From positions 19,162-83,161 of the forward strand of contig NZ_JAER01000004.1 in NCBI RefSeq assembly GCF_000519005.1: a stretch of 64,000 bases of DNA, in the 5' to 3' direction. Below, one piece after another: positions 42,319-49,904 of this stretch. How positions within the stretch are numbered: position 1 is the first letter of the stretch; every line of letters starts with the position of its first letter. The stretch comes from Nocardioides sp. J54. Its GTDB lineage: Bacteria; Actinomycetota; Actinomycetes; Propionibacteriales; Nocardioidaceae. The notes under the pieces are model-generated. The model did no database searches. It saw only the letters and a list, made by a program, of their open reading frames with translations, and had not been told where the DNA came from. The position numbers and the translations under genes were made by a program.

Positions 42319-43386
42319 TCACCGGAAGATCGCGAAGGCCTTGTTGGAGTTGAAGATCTCGGTGACCACCCAGTCGGACCACTCGAGCTCCATGTCTAGC
42401 TCTGACATCGCGCCGAGCAGGCAGAACCAGTTCAGCATCTCGTGCTGGCCCGAGTCGACGATCTCCCTGCTGGTTCGGGCGTTCCAGGTGTCGTAGTCGC
42501 CGGCGAGCATCGCGTCGTAGAGGCGCTGGTCGGACTCCGTGTCAGGCCGCATGTGCCACCCGGCGTCGTACAGGAAGGCGTGCGACCAGCTCGAGGAGGC
42601 GACGAGCGCGACCCGCTTGCCGCTCCGGGCGACGGAGCGCGCCACGGCGCGTCCGAACTCGAAGCAGCGCCGGGGGCTGGGGCCGGGCGGGTCGAGGTCC
42701 TCGCCGGCCCTGATGTCGGCGAACCGCGCGATCCCGCCCTGGCGGGCGATCACGTGCTCGCCGTAGCAGTTCACGGCGAGCGGGACGATCGGGTACGGGA
42801 ACTCCTGCCCGACATTGTCGTAGTCGAGGAAGAGCTGTGTGTTGCCGAAGGCGTGGGGGAAGTAGATCCCCTCGCGCGGTTCGTACGAGTAGGCCACGTC
42901 GACGCCCTCGTTGAGGACGTCGCTCGTGAGCTGCTTGGCGAACTGCGGGTCACCCTTCATGGTGAAGGTGGTGTCGCTGGGGAGCCCCCAGACGTTCGGG
43001 ACCTTCAGCTTCTGGGTGAGCACGCCGAACGGCTCGACGACGGTGTCGTCGTAGGCGAGCACGCAGAACGACGGGATGACCTCCTCGCGGAAGTTCTCGT
43101 ACTGGTCGTCGCCCCACACCAGGAGCACGTCCGGTTGGAACTCGTCGATCGCCTCGCGGCAGCGGCGCATGTCGTCGAGGAGCCGGCGGCGGTGCGCGGC
43201 AGCAGCGGTGGTGCCGCCGTCCTCGCCCCACTCCTGCCGGGCGAGGTCGCTCCAGCTCCCCGGGTCCTTGACCTCGTCCGGGATGTCCGGGTCCTTCATG
43301 GCGCTCTTGAGCAGGTTCGCCATGTGCTCGTCCGATCCGGCGAGCGGCGGGTAGTGGGTGAGCCCCACGCCGAGTACGTCGGTCAC
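42319..43386 (-). CDS. LigB-like class III extradiol ring-cleavage dioxygenase, non-canonical iron site
   Basis: A 355-residue protein of the LigB/MEMO fold. The N terminus VGLTHYPPLAG gives the first iron ligand His11. In characterised members the second ligand is a His in a D-H pair (GPDHYN, NDHATAF); here the equivalent reads WGDDQYENF (D94-Q95), with no His. C-terminal LVASSSWSHAFLYD (His269) and YFPHAFGNTQ (His178) match the active-site region. It would open a catechol ring next to the hydroxyls (meta-cleavage), feeding the hydrolase at 38 kb. The altered ligand set suggests a divergent subfamily. It is monocistronic or follows the reductase by 48 bases. Confidence 0.78.
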   Translation of the reverse strand: MTDVLGVGLTHYPPLAGSDEHMANLLKSAMKDPDIPDEVKDPGSWSDLARQEWGEDGGTTAAAAHRRRLLDDMRRCREAIDEFQPDVLLVWGDDQYENFREEVIPSFCVLAYDDTVVEPFGVLTQKLKVPNVWGLPSDTTFTMKGDPQFAKQLTSDVLNEGVDVAYSYEPREGIYFPHAFGNTQLFLDYDNVGQEFPYPIVPLAVNCYGEHVIARQGGIARFADIRAGEDLDPPGPSPRRCFEFGRAVARSVARSGKRVALVASSSWSHAFLYDAGWHMRPDTESDQRLYDAMLAGDYDTWNARTSREIVDSGQHEMLNWFCLLGAMSELDMELEWSDWVVTEIFNSNKAFAIFR

Positions 43387-43424
43387 GGTGTCCTCCTGGG
43401 GTGACGGGGTCGGTTCGGGTTCAG

Positions 43425-43441
43425 GTCCTGACGGTCAGGAC
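43425..43441. terminator. Short hairpin over the reductase stop codon
   Basis: GTCCTGA-CGG-TCAGGAC, a perfect 7-bp stem overlapping the TGA of the leftward reductase gene, just before the dioxygenase gene. It may be a weak terminator or processing site. Confidence 0.4.
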
Positions 43442-44649
43442 GCCGGGGTCAGCAGGGCGCGCTCCACCTCTCCGGCGGGTGTGCCCGCGGTCGCGGCCTT
43501 GCGCAGCCGCATGAGCAGGCGCGGGTCGTCGACGACCACGGCGCCGACGAGACGTCCGTCCGGGCCGGCGTACAGGGCGGCGAGGTCGCCGCCGGCGACG
43601 CTGCCGTGCACCGCGACCGCGACGCCGTCCGCCGGGCGGCCGACGATCTGGATCCGGTGGCCGTACTGGTCCGACCACACGTACGGCAGGGGGACGTTCG
43701 GGCGGTCACGGCCGACGACGTGCGCCGCCACGACCTCGGCCTGGTCCCCGGCGTTGGTCCAGTGCTCGATGCGTAGCGGGCGCCCGTAGGCGGGGTGGGG
43801 CCAGCGGGCGACGTCGCCCACGGCGTAGATGCCGGGGTGGCCGACGACCTGGAGGTCGACGTCGCACTCGACTCCGTCGTCGACCGGGAGGCCCGACCCG
43901 ACGAGCCAGTCGGTCGCCGGGGTCGCGCCGATGCCCACCACGACCAGGTCCGCCGGCAGCTCCGTGCCGTCGTCGAGCCGCACCGCACGGACCTGGCCCT
44001 GGTCGGTGACGACCTCAGCCACCGAGCGGCCCGCCATCAGGCGGGCGCCCTGCGCCTCGTGGACGGAGGCCACCTCCGCGGCGACCTCCCGGCCCAGGAC
44101 GTGGGCGAGCGGGACCTCCTGGGCCTCGACGAGGGTGACCTCGACCCCGCGTGCACGGGCGACGCTGGCGAACTCGGCACCGATGAAACCGGCTCCGACG
44201 ACCACGGCGCGACGTCCCTCGCCGAGCCGGTCCCGGACGGCACGGGCGTCCTCGAGGGTGCGGATCACGTGCACGCCGTCGATGTGGTCGGTCCCCGGCA
44301 GGCGGCGGGGCTGCACACCGGTCGCGACCACGAGGCCGTCGTAGACGATGGCGGACGGCCCCTCGTCGTCGACCACGTGCAGCGTCCGGTTCGCCGGCTC
44401 CAGGCCGACCGCGCGGGTTCCGAGCCGGACGTCGAGGTCCAGGCGCTCGACGTCCTCGGCAGTGAGCAGGGGCACCGGCGAGCCGTCCGACTCGGGGGCC
44501 AGCAGGTCCTTCGACAGCGGCGGTCGGTCGTACGGCAGGTGGGCCTCGTCTGACACGAGGACCAGCTCTCCGTCGTACCCGGCACGGCGCAGGGCCTGGA
44601 CGGAGCGGACGGCCCCGGTCGATCCTCCGACGACGACGATGCGGTTCAT
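43435..44649 (-). CDS. Ferredoxin reductase of the ring-hydroxylating dioxygenase
   Basis: A 404-residue FAD/NAD(P)-dependent reductase of the BphA4/putidaredoxin-reductase type. FAD fold VVVGGSTGAVRSVQALR, Pro-rich YDRPPLSK, NAD motif VVVGAGFIGAEFASVARARG and the second FAD contact IYAVGDVARWP are in the standard order, with the reductase C-terminal domain (RIEHWTNAGDQAEVVAAHVVG). It passes electrons from NADH to the Rieske ferredoxin encoded upstream, whose stop it overlaps (ATGA). The first Gly-rich motif has Ser-Thr (GGSTGA) where many have GAGxAG. Confidence 0.92.
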   Translation of the reverse strand: MNRIVVVGGSTGAVRSVQALRRAGYDGELVLVSDEAHLPYDRPPLSKDLLAPESDGSPVPLLTAEDVERLDLDVRLGTRAVGLEPANRTLHVVDDEGPSAIVYDGLVVATGVQPRRLPGTDHIDGVHVIRTLEDARAVRDRLGEGRRAVVVGAGFIGAEFASVARARGVEVTLVEAQEVPLAHVLGREVAAEVASVHEAQGARLMAGRSVAEVVTDQGQVRAVRLDDGTELPADLVVVGIGATPATDWLVGSGLPVDDGVECDVDLQVVGHPGIYAVGDVARWPHPAYGRPLRIEHWTNAGDQAEVVAAHVVGRDRPNVPLPYVWSDQYGHRIQIVGRPADGVAVAVHGSVAGGDLAALYAGPDGRLVGAVVVDDPRLLMRLRKAATAGTPAGEVERALLTPAS

Positions 44650-44981
44650 CGGAGCACGTAGACCTTCCCGTCCTCACAGACGACGTCGAAGGTCTGGAGC
44701 GCGATCGTCGCAGGGAAGCAGAGTGCCTCGCCCGAGCGGATGTCGAAGCGGGCCATGTGCAGCGGGCAGACGACCTCGTTGCCCTCCAGGTCGCTGTCCT
44801 CGCCCAGGGACCAGTCCTCATGGGTGCAGGTGTCGGCGGTCGCGAAGTACTCACCGTCGTCGTTGCGGTAGAGCGCGACGGCGATGTCCTCGCCGTCGGC
44901 GGGAACGGTCATCGACTCGCCGGGGGCGAGGTCGCCCTCGTTGCAGGCGAAGCGCCGGCCGATCGTCTGCGCAGTCTCCAT
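44646..44981 (-). CDS. Rieske-type [2Fe-2S] ferredoxin
   Basis: A 111-residue small electron carrier. Rieske ligands C52-T-H54 and C72-P-L-H75 are spaced normally; the sequence is strongly acidic, as usual for a docking ferredoxin. It carries electrons from the reductase to the oxygenase. Start ATG 44981 with AAAGGA at 6 bases; an earlier ATG (45020) would lengthen it without support. It is divergent from the oxygenase alpha gene with a GTTCCG-type operator between them. Confidence 0.92.
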   Translation of the reverse strand: METAQTIGRRFACNEGDLAPGESMTVPADGEDIAVALYRNDDGEYFATADTCTHEDWSLGEDSDLEGNEVVCPLHMARFDIRSGEALCFPATIALQTFDVVCEDGKVYVLR

Positions 44982-45044
44982 GGGCGTTCCTTTCTCTGCG
45001 ATGTCGTCACTGTTCGTCATCGCGGGATCCCGTCACCACGGGAC

Positions 45045-45061
45045 GTTCCGACGTCCGGAAC
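45045..45061. promoter_or_regulatory. Operator GTTCCG-N5-CGGAAC between ferredoxin and oxygenase-alpha genes
   Basis: GTTCCG-ACGTC-CGGAAC, a perfect 6-bp inverted repeat with a 5-base spacer, in the divergent region of the electron-transfer and oxygenase genes. It is placed to control both. Confidence 0.65.
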
Positions 45062-45174
45062 CACGTCGTGCCGCGGCACGGCGGGTGCTGCACGGTGATC
45101 TGGACGTGATCGTGCCGTCCCACCTCCCTGGCCCCAGGGCGGCTGGCCGGCCCCTGAGAGACAAGGAGTCGTGC

Positions 45175-46488
45175 GTGTCCGCCTACGTGAACGACGACCG
45201 AGAGACGCCGCGCTTCCAGGTGAACCGCGCAGCGATGGTCGACCCCGAGGTCTTCGCCCTCGAGCGCGACCGGATCTTCAACCACTCGTGGCTGTACATC
45301 GGCCACGAGACGGAGCTGAAGAAGAAGAACGACTTCAAGACGCGCTCGGTGGCCGGCCGACCGCTGATCTTCGCCCGCGACGCGAAGGGTGAGATCAAGG
45401 TCTGGATCAACTCCTGCCCGCACCGCGGCGCCATGCTGTGCCGGGAGGACAAGGGCAACGCCCGCTTCCTCACCTGCTTCTACCACGGGTGGAGCTTCAG
45501 CACGGCCGGCGAGATGGTGTCGATGCCGGGCGACGAGTCGTACGGCCCGGACTTCCCCCGGCCCGGTCTGGCCGCGCCGGCGAAGGTCGACTCCTACCGC
45601 GGCTTCGTCTTCGTCAGCTTCGACCCTGACATCGTCGACCTGAAGACCTACCTCGCCGGTGCGACCGAGTACATCGACCTGGTCTGCGACCAGTCCGAGG
45701 TCGGCATGGAGGTGCTCGAGGGAACCCACGAGTACTCGATCAAGGCCAACTGGAAGCTGCTCGTCGAGAACAGCTTCGACGGCTACCACGCGGTGTCCAC
45801 GCACCAGCGCTACTTCGAGATGGTGCTCGCCGCACGCGGCAAGCTCGACCCGAGCGCGCTCGGTGACTCGCGCGGCATCGACCTCGGCAACGGCCACGCC
45901 GTCGTCGCGGGGGCGCCGGCGACCGAGGGCCTGTTCGGGCGCCCGCTGTCCGAGGCCGGCGCTGCCGAGCGGGAGGCGCGCTTCGAGCGCTTCCGTGAGC
46001 GGTACGGCGCGGGCTGGGTCGACCGCATGCAGGGCAACCGCAACCTCGTGATCTTCCCGAACCTGGTCATCATCGACCTGGTCATGGGCGTGGTCATCCG
46101 CAAGATCGACCCGGTCTCGCCGGACTACATGGAGGTCACCGCCTGGGAGCTCGCCCCGCCGGAGGAGGGCGAGGAGCTGCGCAAGCAGCGCCTGGACAAC
46201 TTCCTCACGTTCTGGGGGCCCGGCGGCCTCGCCTCGCCCGACGACGTCGAGGCCCTCGAGACCTGCCAGGTCGGCTACGGCGCTGCGCGCGAGCTGGAGT
46301 GGTCGGACATCTCCCGCGGCATGAACAAGAGCGTCAACAACACGACCGACGAGCTGCAGATGCGCACCTGGTGGCGCCGCTGGAACGAGCTGGTCACCGG
46401 CGAGGTGCTCCCGCCGGAGCCGAAGGACCCGCTCGGCGACGTCTTCGTCGCCCCGCGGGAGGACCGCGGAGCCGTCCCGACGGCCTGA
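45175..46488 (+). CDS. Aromatic ring-hydroxylating dioxygenase, alpha (oxygenase) subunit
   Basis: A 437-residue oxygenase component. The Rieske centre C81-P-H83 and C101-F-Y-H104 is followed by the mononuclear iron site NSFDGYHAVSTH (D202, H205, H210), plus the C-terminal helix. It adds O2 to an aromatic ring, usually giving a cis-dihydrodiol; the SDR at 47.4 kb would re-aromatise it to a catechol. The beta subunit lies 1.7 kb away on the other strand. The GTG at 45175 follows AAGGAG at 6 bases and starts VSAYVNDD. Substrate cannot be set from motifs; benzoate/phenylpropionate-type acids are possible. Confidence 0.93.
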   Translation: MSAYVNDDRETPRFQVNRAAMVDPEVFALERDRIFNHSWLYIGHETELKKKNDFKTRSVAGRPLIFARDAKGEIKVWINSCPHRGAMLCREDKGNARFLTCFYHGWSFSTAGEMVSMPGDESYGPDFPRPGLAAPAKVDSYRGFVFVSFDPDIVDLKTYLAGATEYIDLVCDQSEVGMEVLEGTHEYSIKANWKLLVENSFDGYHAVSTHQRYFEMVLAARGKLDPSALGDSRGIDLGNGHAVVAGAPATEGLFGRPLSEAGAAEREARFERFRERYGAGWVDRMQGNRNLVIFPNLVIIDLVMGVVIRKIDPVSPDYMEVTAWELAPPEEGEELRKQRLDNFLTFWGPGGLASPDDVEALETCQVGYGAARELEWSDISRGMNKSVNNTTDELQMRTWWRRWNELVTGEVLPPEPKDPLGDVFVAPREDRGAVPTA

Positions 46489-46504
46489 CGCCCGCCCTCC
46501 TGCA

Positions 46505-46539
46505 CGAGGCCCGTCCACGCGTCGCGTGGACGGGCCTCG
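46505..46539 (+). terminator. Strong terminator after the oxygenase alpha gene
   Basis: A 17-bp perfect stem (CGAGGCCCGTCCACGCG and its complement, 46505-46521 and 46523-46539), with an effective small loop. It starts 17 bases after the stop. Confidence 0.8.
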
Positions 46540-46586
46540 TCGTCTGCTCGCAGGTGGTGGCTGGGACGACCCGACAGTCGGACGCA

Positions 46587-46621
46587 GAGGACCCGCCCAC
46601 GCGGTGCGTGGGCGGGTCCTC
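46587..46621. terminator. Second strong hairpin in the same gap
   Basis: GAGGACCCGCCCACGC (46587-46602) pairs perfectly with its complement (46606-46621) around GGT. It is similar in sequence to the first, so a duplication is likely; it probably serves the leftward operon ending at 46677 or acts as a backup. Confidence 0.7.
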
Positions 46622-46676
46622 GTCGTCGCCGTCGGATGGTCGGGTCGTCTCGCGCCTGTCGGTCCGGCCGGGAAGG

Positions 46677-47342
46677 TCAGCTGGCCTGGCGCTCCCGCCA
46701 GGCGAGGGCCAGTGGCGTCAGCCGCGGTGCCACCCGGGCGAGCAGCCACTCGACGGTGCGCTGCCAGCCGTCGTACGACGCCGCGAAGCTGACGCCGTCC
46801 TCGGAGCGGCGGTGGAAGTCCGCGCCCACCCCGGGGTAGACGACGACCTGGCTGTGCACGTCGGATCCCCTGTCCAGGGCCCGCCGCAGGCGGGACACCT
46901 CGGCAGCGGACAGGTCCGCGGCGTCCTCACCGAGCAGGCCGAGCCACGGCGTCAGGAGCGCCGGGTCGGCCTCGACCGCCGCCACGTCCGGGGCCGGGGA
47001 GATGCCCACGACGGCACCGAGTCGCCGCCGCTGCGCCATTTCGAGGGCAGCGGTGGCCCCCTCACCGATGCCGACGACACCGACCTGGTCGCCGTACCAG
47101 TCGCGGACCGCGGCGCGCGCCTCCACGAGGTCCGCGACGCCGGGACCCGCCGGGACGGCGAGCGTCTCGAGCCCCTCGACGGCGAGGTTGTTCATCACCT
47201 CGACGACCTCGCCGTCGGCGACCGTCGCATCGGTCAGCAGGACCACGAGCCCGCGCGGTGTCCCGCCGAGCTGGATCTCCCTGGCGACCACACCGTTGCC
47301 GAGCTCCTGCGTGCGGGGCTCGATCATGATCACGTCGGACAT
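46677..47342 (-). CDS. Dienelactone hydrolase-like protein lacking the catalytic Cys
   Basis: A 221-residue alpha/beta-hydrolase of the dienelactone hydrolase family by overall layout (LVVLLTDATVADGEVVEVMNNLAVEGLETLAVP ... VVVYPGVGADFHRRSED ... AWREWL-type end). The nucleophile motif G-x-C-x-G reads GIGEG: Glu94 replaces Cys. Asp139 and His176 remain in typical positions. It is therefore probably not a normal dienelactone hydrolase; it may bind or isomerise a ring-opened product. It is the last gene of the leftward operon containing the SDR and the dioxygenase beta gene. Confidence 0.6.
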   Translation of the reverse strand: MSDVIMIEPRTQELGNGVVAREIQLGGTPRGLVVLLTDATVADGEVVEVMNNLAVEGLETLAVPAGPGVADLVEARAAVRDWYGDQVGVVGIGEGATAALEMAQRRRLGAVVGISPAPDVAAVEADPALLTPWLGLLGEDAADLSAAEVSRLRRALDRGSDVHSQVVVYPGVGADFHRRSEDGVSFAASYDGWQRTVEWLLARVAPRLTPLALAWRERQAS

Positions 47343-47360
47343 CGGACGTCCTCCTTGCCG

Positions 47361-48167
47361 TCAGGCCTCGGGGTGCGGGGTCCAGGGCCAGTACTTCGCC
47401 GTCGCCCCCGCGTCGACGGTGATGTTGGTTCCGGTGACCATCGCCGACTCGTCCGACGCCAGGTAGACGACGGCGCCGACATAGTCGTCCGGCGTGGGCA
47501 GCCGGCCCAGCGGCAGCTGGGCCGCGAAGTCGTTGCGGTAGGTGGAGGGTCGCGCGAGCAGGTCCTCCATGGCGCGCCGCGCCTCGGGGTCGGTCGGCGC
47601 CGTCGCCGTCGGCGTGAACCCGTTGACGCGGATTCCGTGGCGAGCGAGCTCCATCGCGACCGACCGGGTGAAGTTGATCAGCCCGCTCTTCCCGGTGGAG
47701 TAGCCGACGTTGCCCGGCTGCCCCTGCCAGGCCGCGGTGGAGAGCACGTTGATGATGCTGCCCTCGCGGCCCCGCTCGATCATCGACCGGGCCACGGCTC
47801 GGGTGAAGAGGAAGGATCCACCCAGGATGACCTCGAGCTGGCGGCGGTAGTCGTCGTACGGCATGTCCAGCACGCCCTGCTGCTGGAAGAACACGGCGTT
47901 GTTGACGAGGACGTCGATACCGCCCCACGCGTCGACGGCCATGGCGACCGCCTCGTCGGCGTGGGCGGGGTCGGTGACGTCGCCCGCCAGCGCGAGGGCG
48001 TAGCCGCCCCGGTCGCGGATGCGGGCGGCCGCGGCCTCGGCGACGTCCTTGGAGAGGTCGGTGCACAGCACCCGCGCCCCCTCGGCGGCGAGCCCTGCCG
48101 CCAGGGTCCCGCCGATGTTCGGGCTCGCGCCGGTGACGATCGCGACCTTGTCACGCAGCCGGTTCAC
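47361..48167 (-). CDS. SDR dehydrogenase, probable cis-dihydrodiol dehydrogenase
   Basis: A 268-residue short-chain dehydrogenase. Coenzyme motif TGASPNIG (12-19), catalytic S143 (INVLSTAA), Y156 and K160 (YSTGK) are all present; an Asp in CTDLSK points to NAD+. Location between the dioxygenase beta gene and a hydrolase suggests it oxidises the cis-diol made by the dioxygenase to a catechol. An ordinary 3-oxoacyl reductase-type activity cannot be excluded. It overlaps the beta-subunit stop by 4 bases. Confidence 0.85.
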   Translation of the reverse strand: MNRLRDKVAIVTGASPNIGGTLAAGLAAEGARVLCTDLSKDVAEAAAARIRDRGGYALALAGDVTDPAHADEAVAMAVDAWGGIDVLVNNAVFFQQQGVLDMPYDDYRRQLEVILGGSFLFTRAVARSMIERGREGSIINVLSTAAWQGQPGNVGYSTGKSGLINFTRSVAMELARHGIRVNGFTPTATAPTDPEARRAMEDLLARPSTYRNDFAAQLPLGRLPTPDDYVGAVVYLASDESAMVTGTNITVDAGATAKYWPWTPHPEA

Positions 48168-48676
48168 AGGATGATGCTGACCTTGCCGTGGGGACGCAGC
48201 GCAGCCAGGTCCAGGACCGAACGGCGCGTGAGGAAGCGCAGTGCGCCGCTCTCGTCTCGCTCGAGGACGTGGCGGTAGGTGCCGACGTAGGTGTCGAACG
48301 CCGTGCCACGCATCCGGAAGACGGCGAAGTTGGCGGTCACCCGCAGCCGACCGTCCTTGTCCTGTCCGGCGAGCACGTTGGTGACCATGCGGCGGGTGCG
48401 GGAGTGCGGGTACTCGGCGTGGGCCGAGCGCTTCATCAGCGACCCGATGCGCTGTTCGAGCAGGAAGCGGTCGTCCTGCACGAGGAAGAGGTCGCGGCCG
48501 GGGTCACCCTCCGGCAGGTCCGTCGAGGGGACCAGGTACTGGCCCTCGGGCAGGAATAGGTCGAGCCACTCGGGCAGTCGCCACTCGTCGAGCAGGTTCG
48601 CCTCCTCGTAGAGGAAGCGCTCTGCCTCCGCAGAGAGGGCCACGTCGTGCTCGGTGCGGAAGGGGGCGGTCGTCAC
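48164..48676 (-). CDS. Aromatic ring-hydroxylating dioxygenase, beta subunit
   Basis: A 170-residue NTF2-like cone fold. EAERFLYEEANLLDEWRLPEWLDLFLPEGQYLVPS is the family signature, with PHSRTRRMVTNVLAGQDKDGRLRVTANFAVFRMRG following. It makes up the alpha3-beta3 oxygenase with the alpha subunit at 45.2 kb. The alpha and beta genes are on opposite strands and separated by two other genes, unlike the usual adjacent arrangement. It is the first gene of its operon, with a GTTCCG-type palindrome upstream. Confidence 0.9.
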   Translation of the reverse strand: MTTAPFRTEHDVALSAEAERFLYEEANLLDEWRLPEWLDLFLPEGQYLVPSTDLPEGDPGRDLFLVQDDRFLLEQRIGSLMKRSAHAEYPHSRTRRMVTNVLAGQDKDGRLRVTANFAVFRMRGTAFDTYVGTYRHVLERDESGALRFLTRRSVLDLAALRPHGKVSIIL

Positions 48677-48752
48677 GTCGGTCTCCTCGGTCGTTCGGGC
48701 CCGGGTGCGCCGGGCGACGACCTCAGGTTGCCGCCTGTCCCGACAACGGAGA

Positions 48753-48783
48753 ACCGGCGGTTCCGGACCCCGGAACCGCCGGT
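48753..48783. promoter_or_regulatory. Hairpin-shaped operator GTTCCG-N5-CGGAAC upstream of the beta-subunit gene
   Basis: The core GTTCCG-GACCC-CGGAAC (48760-48776) is a perfect member of the operator family. It is extended to a 14-bp stem (ACCGGCGGTTCCGG, 48753-48766, and its complement, 48770-48783). A TTGTCG -35-like element lies at 48746-48741 on the minus strand. It could also end the upstream transcript (stop at 48828). Confidence 0.6.
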
Positions 48784-48827
48784 GCGTGGCGGGTGTCAGG
48801 CGCCGTCAACGCCGCCGTCGCCGGACG

Positions 48828-49115
48828 TCACCAGTCCCCGACCACGAGCTCGAGACAGGCCTCGCAGGTGTGCACCGCGGAGCCGGCGAAGCGCGGCGGC
48901 GGGAAGGGGACGTCGAGCATCCGCTGCCAGGAGTAGGCCCACTGCCCGCAGGCGGTGGACATGCCACCCATCTCCTTGGCGTGTGCCACCGACGCCGGCC
49001 GGGTGACGAGCTCGCCGTCGACGTAGAAGTGCCGCACGTGGGTCGCCGTGACGTACCAGCGACGGCCGGTTGCAGCCGTGCCGCTACGCCCTCCGCCGGT
49101 CACTGCGGTGGTCAT
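48828..49115 (-). CDS. Small cysteine-containing protein coupled to the enoyl-CoA hydratase
   Basis: A 95-residue protein. RRWYVTATHVRHFYVDGELVTRPASVAHAKEMGGMSTACGQWAYSWQRMLDVPF is followed by HTCEACLELVVGDW. Three Cys (ACG and CEAC) and several His could bind Zn or Fe-S. It overlaps the preceding hydratase stop by 4 bases and so is co-translated. I do not recognise the family; it might be an accessory or regulatory subunit. It is rich in Trp/Tyr/His relative to its neighbours. Confidence 0.5.
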   Translation of the reverse strand: MTTAVTGGGRSGTAATGRRWYVTATHVRHFYVDGELVTRPASVAHAKEMGGMSTACGQWAYSWQRMLDVPFPPPRFAGSAVHTCEACLELVVGDW

Positions 49116-49891
49116 CGCATCCTCCAGATCGGGTCGCGCTTCTCGCGGAAGGCGGCGACGCCCTCCTTGATGTCCTCGGTGGTGAACGCCAACGCCAGCT
49201 GCGACTGAAGGGACGAGAGGGCGTCGGGCAGCGCCATGTCGCGGGTGGCGTCGATGGCGTCCTTGCCGAGGCGCATCAGCAGTGGCGACTTGCGGGCGAT
49301 CCGCCCGGCCCAGTCACGGACGGTGGCGTCGAACTCGTCGGCGGGTACGACGGCGTTGACGATGTCGAGGCGCTCGGCCTCCGCGGCGTCGATCGGCTCG
49401 CCGAGCATCATCAGCTGGTTGGCGCGCATCCGCGGCACGTTGCGGTAGATGAGCGCCGAGATCATGAACGGGAAGACGCCTACGTTGATCTCGGGGCAGC
49501 CGAAGCGCACGCCCTCACGCGCGACGACCAGGTCGCAGGCCAGCGCGACCCCGAACGAACCGGCGAGGACGTCTCCGCCGGCGGCACAGATGACCGGCTT
49601 GCCGAGGCTGCCGATGAGTCGGTAGAGCCGCGGGAAGCGGTCCAGCCCGGCGTACTTGTCGATCGTCGGCGCGTCGCTGGCGAAGGCCTTGAGGTCGCCA
49701 CCGGCCGAGAAGACCCGGTCGTGCGAGGACCCGAGGACGACGACGCGGACGTCCGGGTCGCAGCCGGCGTCCTCGAGGGCGGCGATCAGCTCATCGAGCA
49801 GGGCGTCGCTGAGGGCGTTGCGGGTGTCGGGCGAGTCGAGGGTCACGAAGGCGACGCCGTCGCCCTCGACCTCGTAGCGGACCAGGCTCAT
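49112..49891 (-). CDS. Enoyl-CoA hydratase/isomerase family protein
   Basis: A 259-residue crotonase-fold enzyme. VFSAGGDLKAFASDA (CoA/oxyanion region) and AAGGDVLAGSFGVALACDLVVAREGVRFGCPEINVGVFPF hold the oxyanion-hole glycines and a Glu in the PEIN segment. It likely hydrates, isomerises or cleaves an enoyl-CoA formed after one of the two ligases. It is the third gene after the LLM and MDR genes (13-base gap to the latter). The exact reaction is open in this superfamily. Confidence 0.87.
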   Translation of the reverse strand: MSLVRYEVEGDGVAFVTLDSPDTRNALSDALLDELIAALEDAGCDPDVRVVVLGSSHDRVFSAGGDLKAFASDAPTIDKYAGLDRFPRLYRLIGSLGKPVICAAGGDVLAGSFGVALACDLVVAREGVRFGCPEINVGVFPFMISALIYRNVPRMRANQLMMLGEPIDAAEAERLDIVNAVVPADEFDATVRDWAGRIARKSPLLMRLGKDAIDATRDMALPDALSSLQSQLALAFTTEDIKEGVAAFREKRDPIWRMR

Positions 49892-49904
49892 GTGGTTCCT
49901 CCGG

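Noticed and set aside
46505..46621. Inverted repeats as ends of an insertion sequence
   Set aside because: The two hairpins are complete within themselves, lie at the 3' ends of genes and enclose no transposase gene; they fit terminators.
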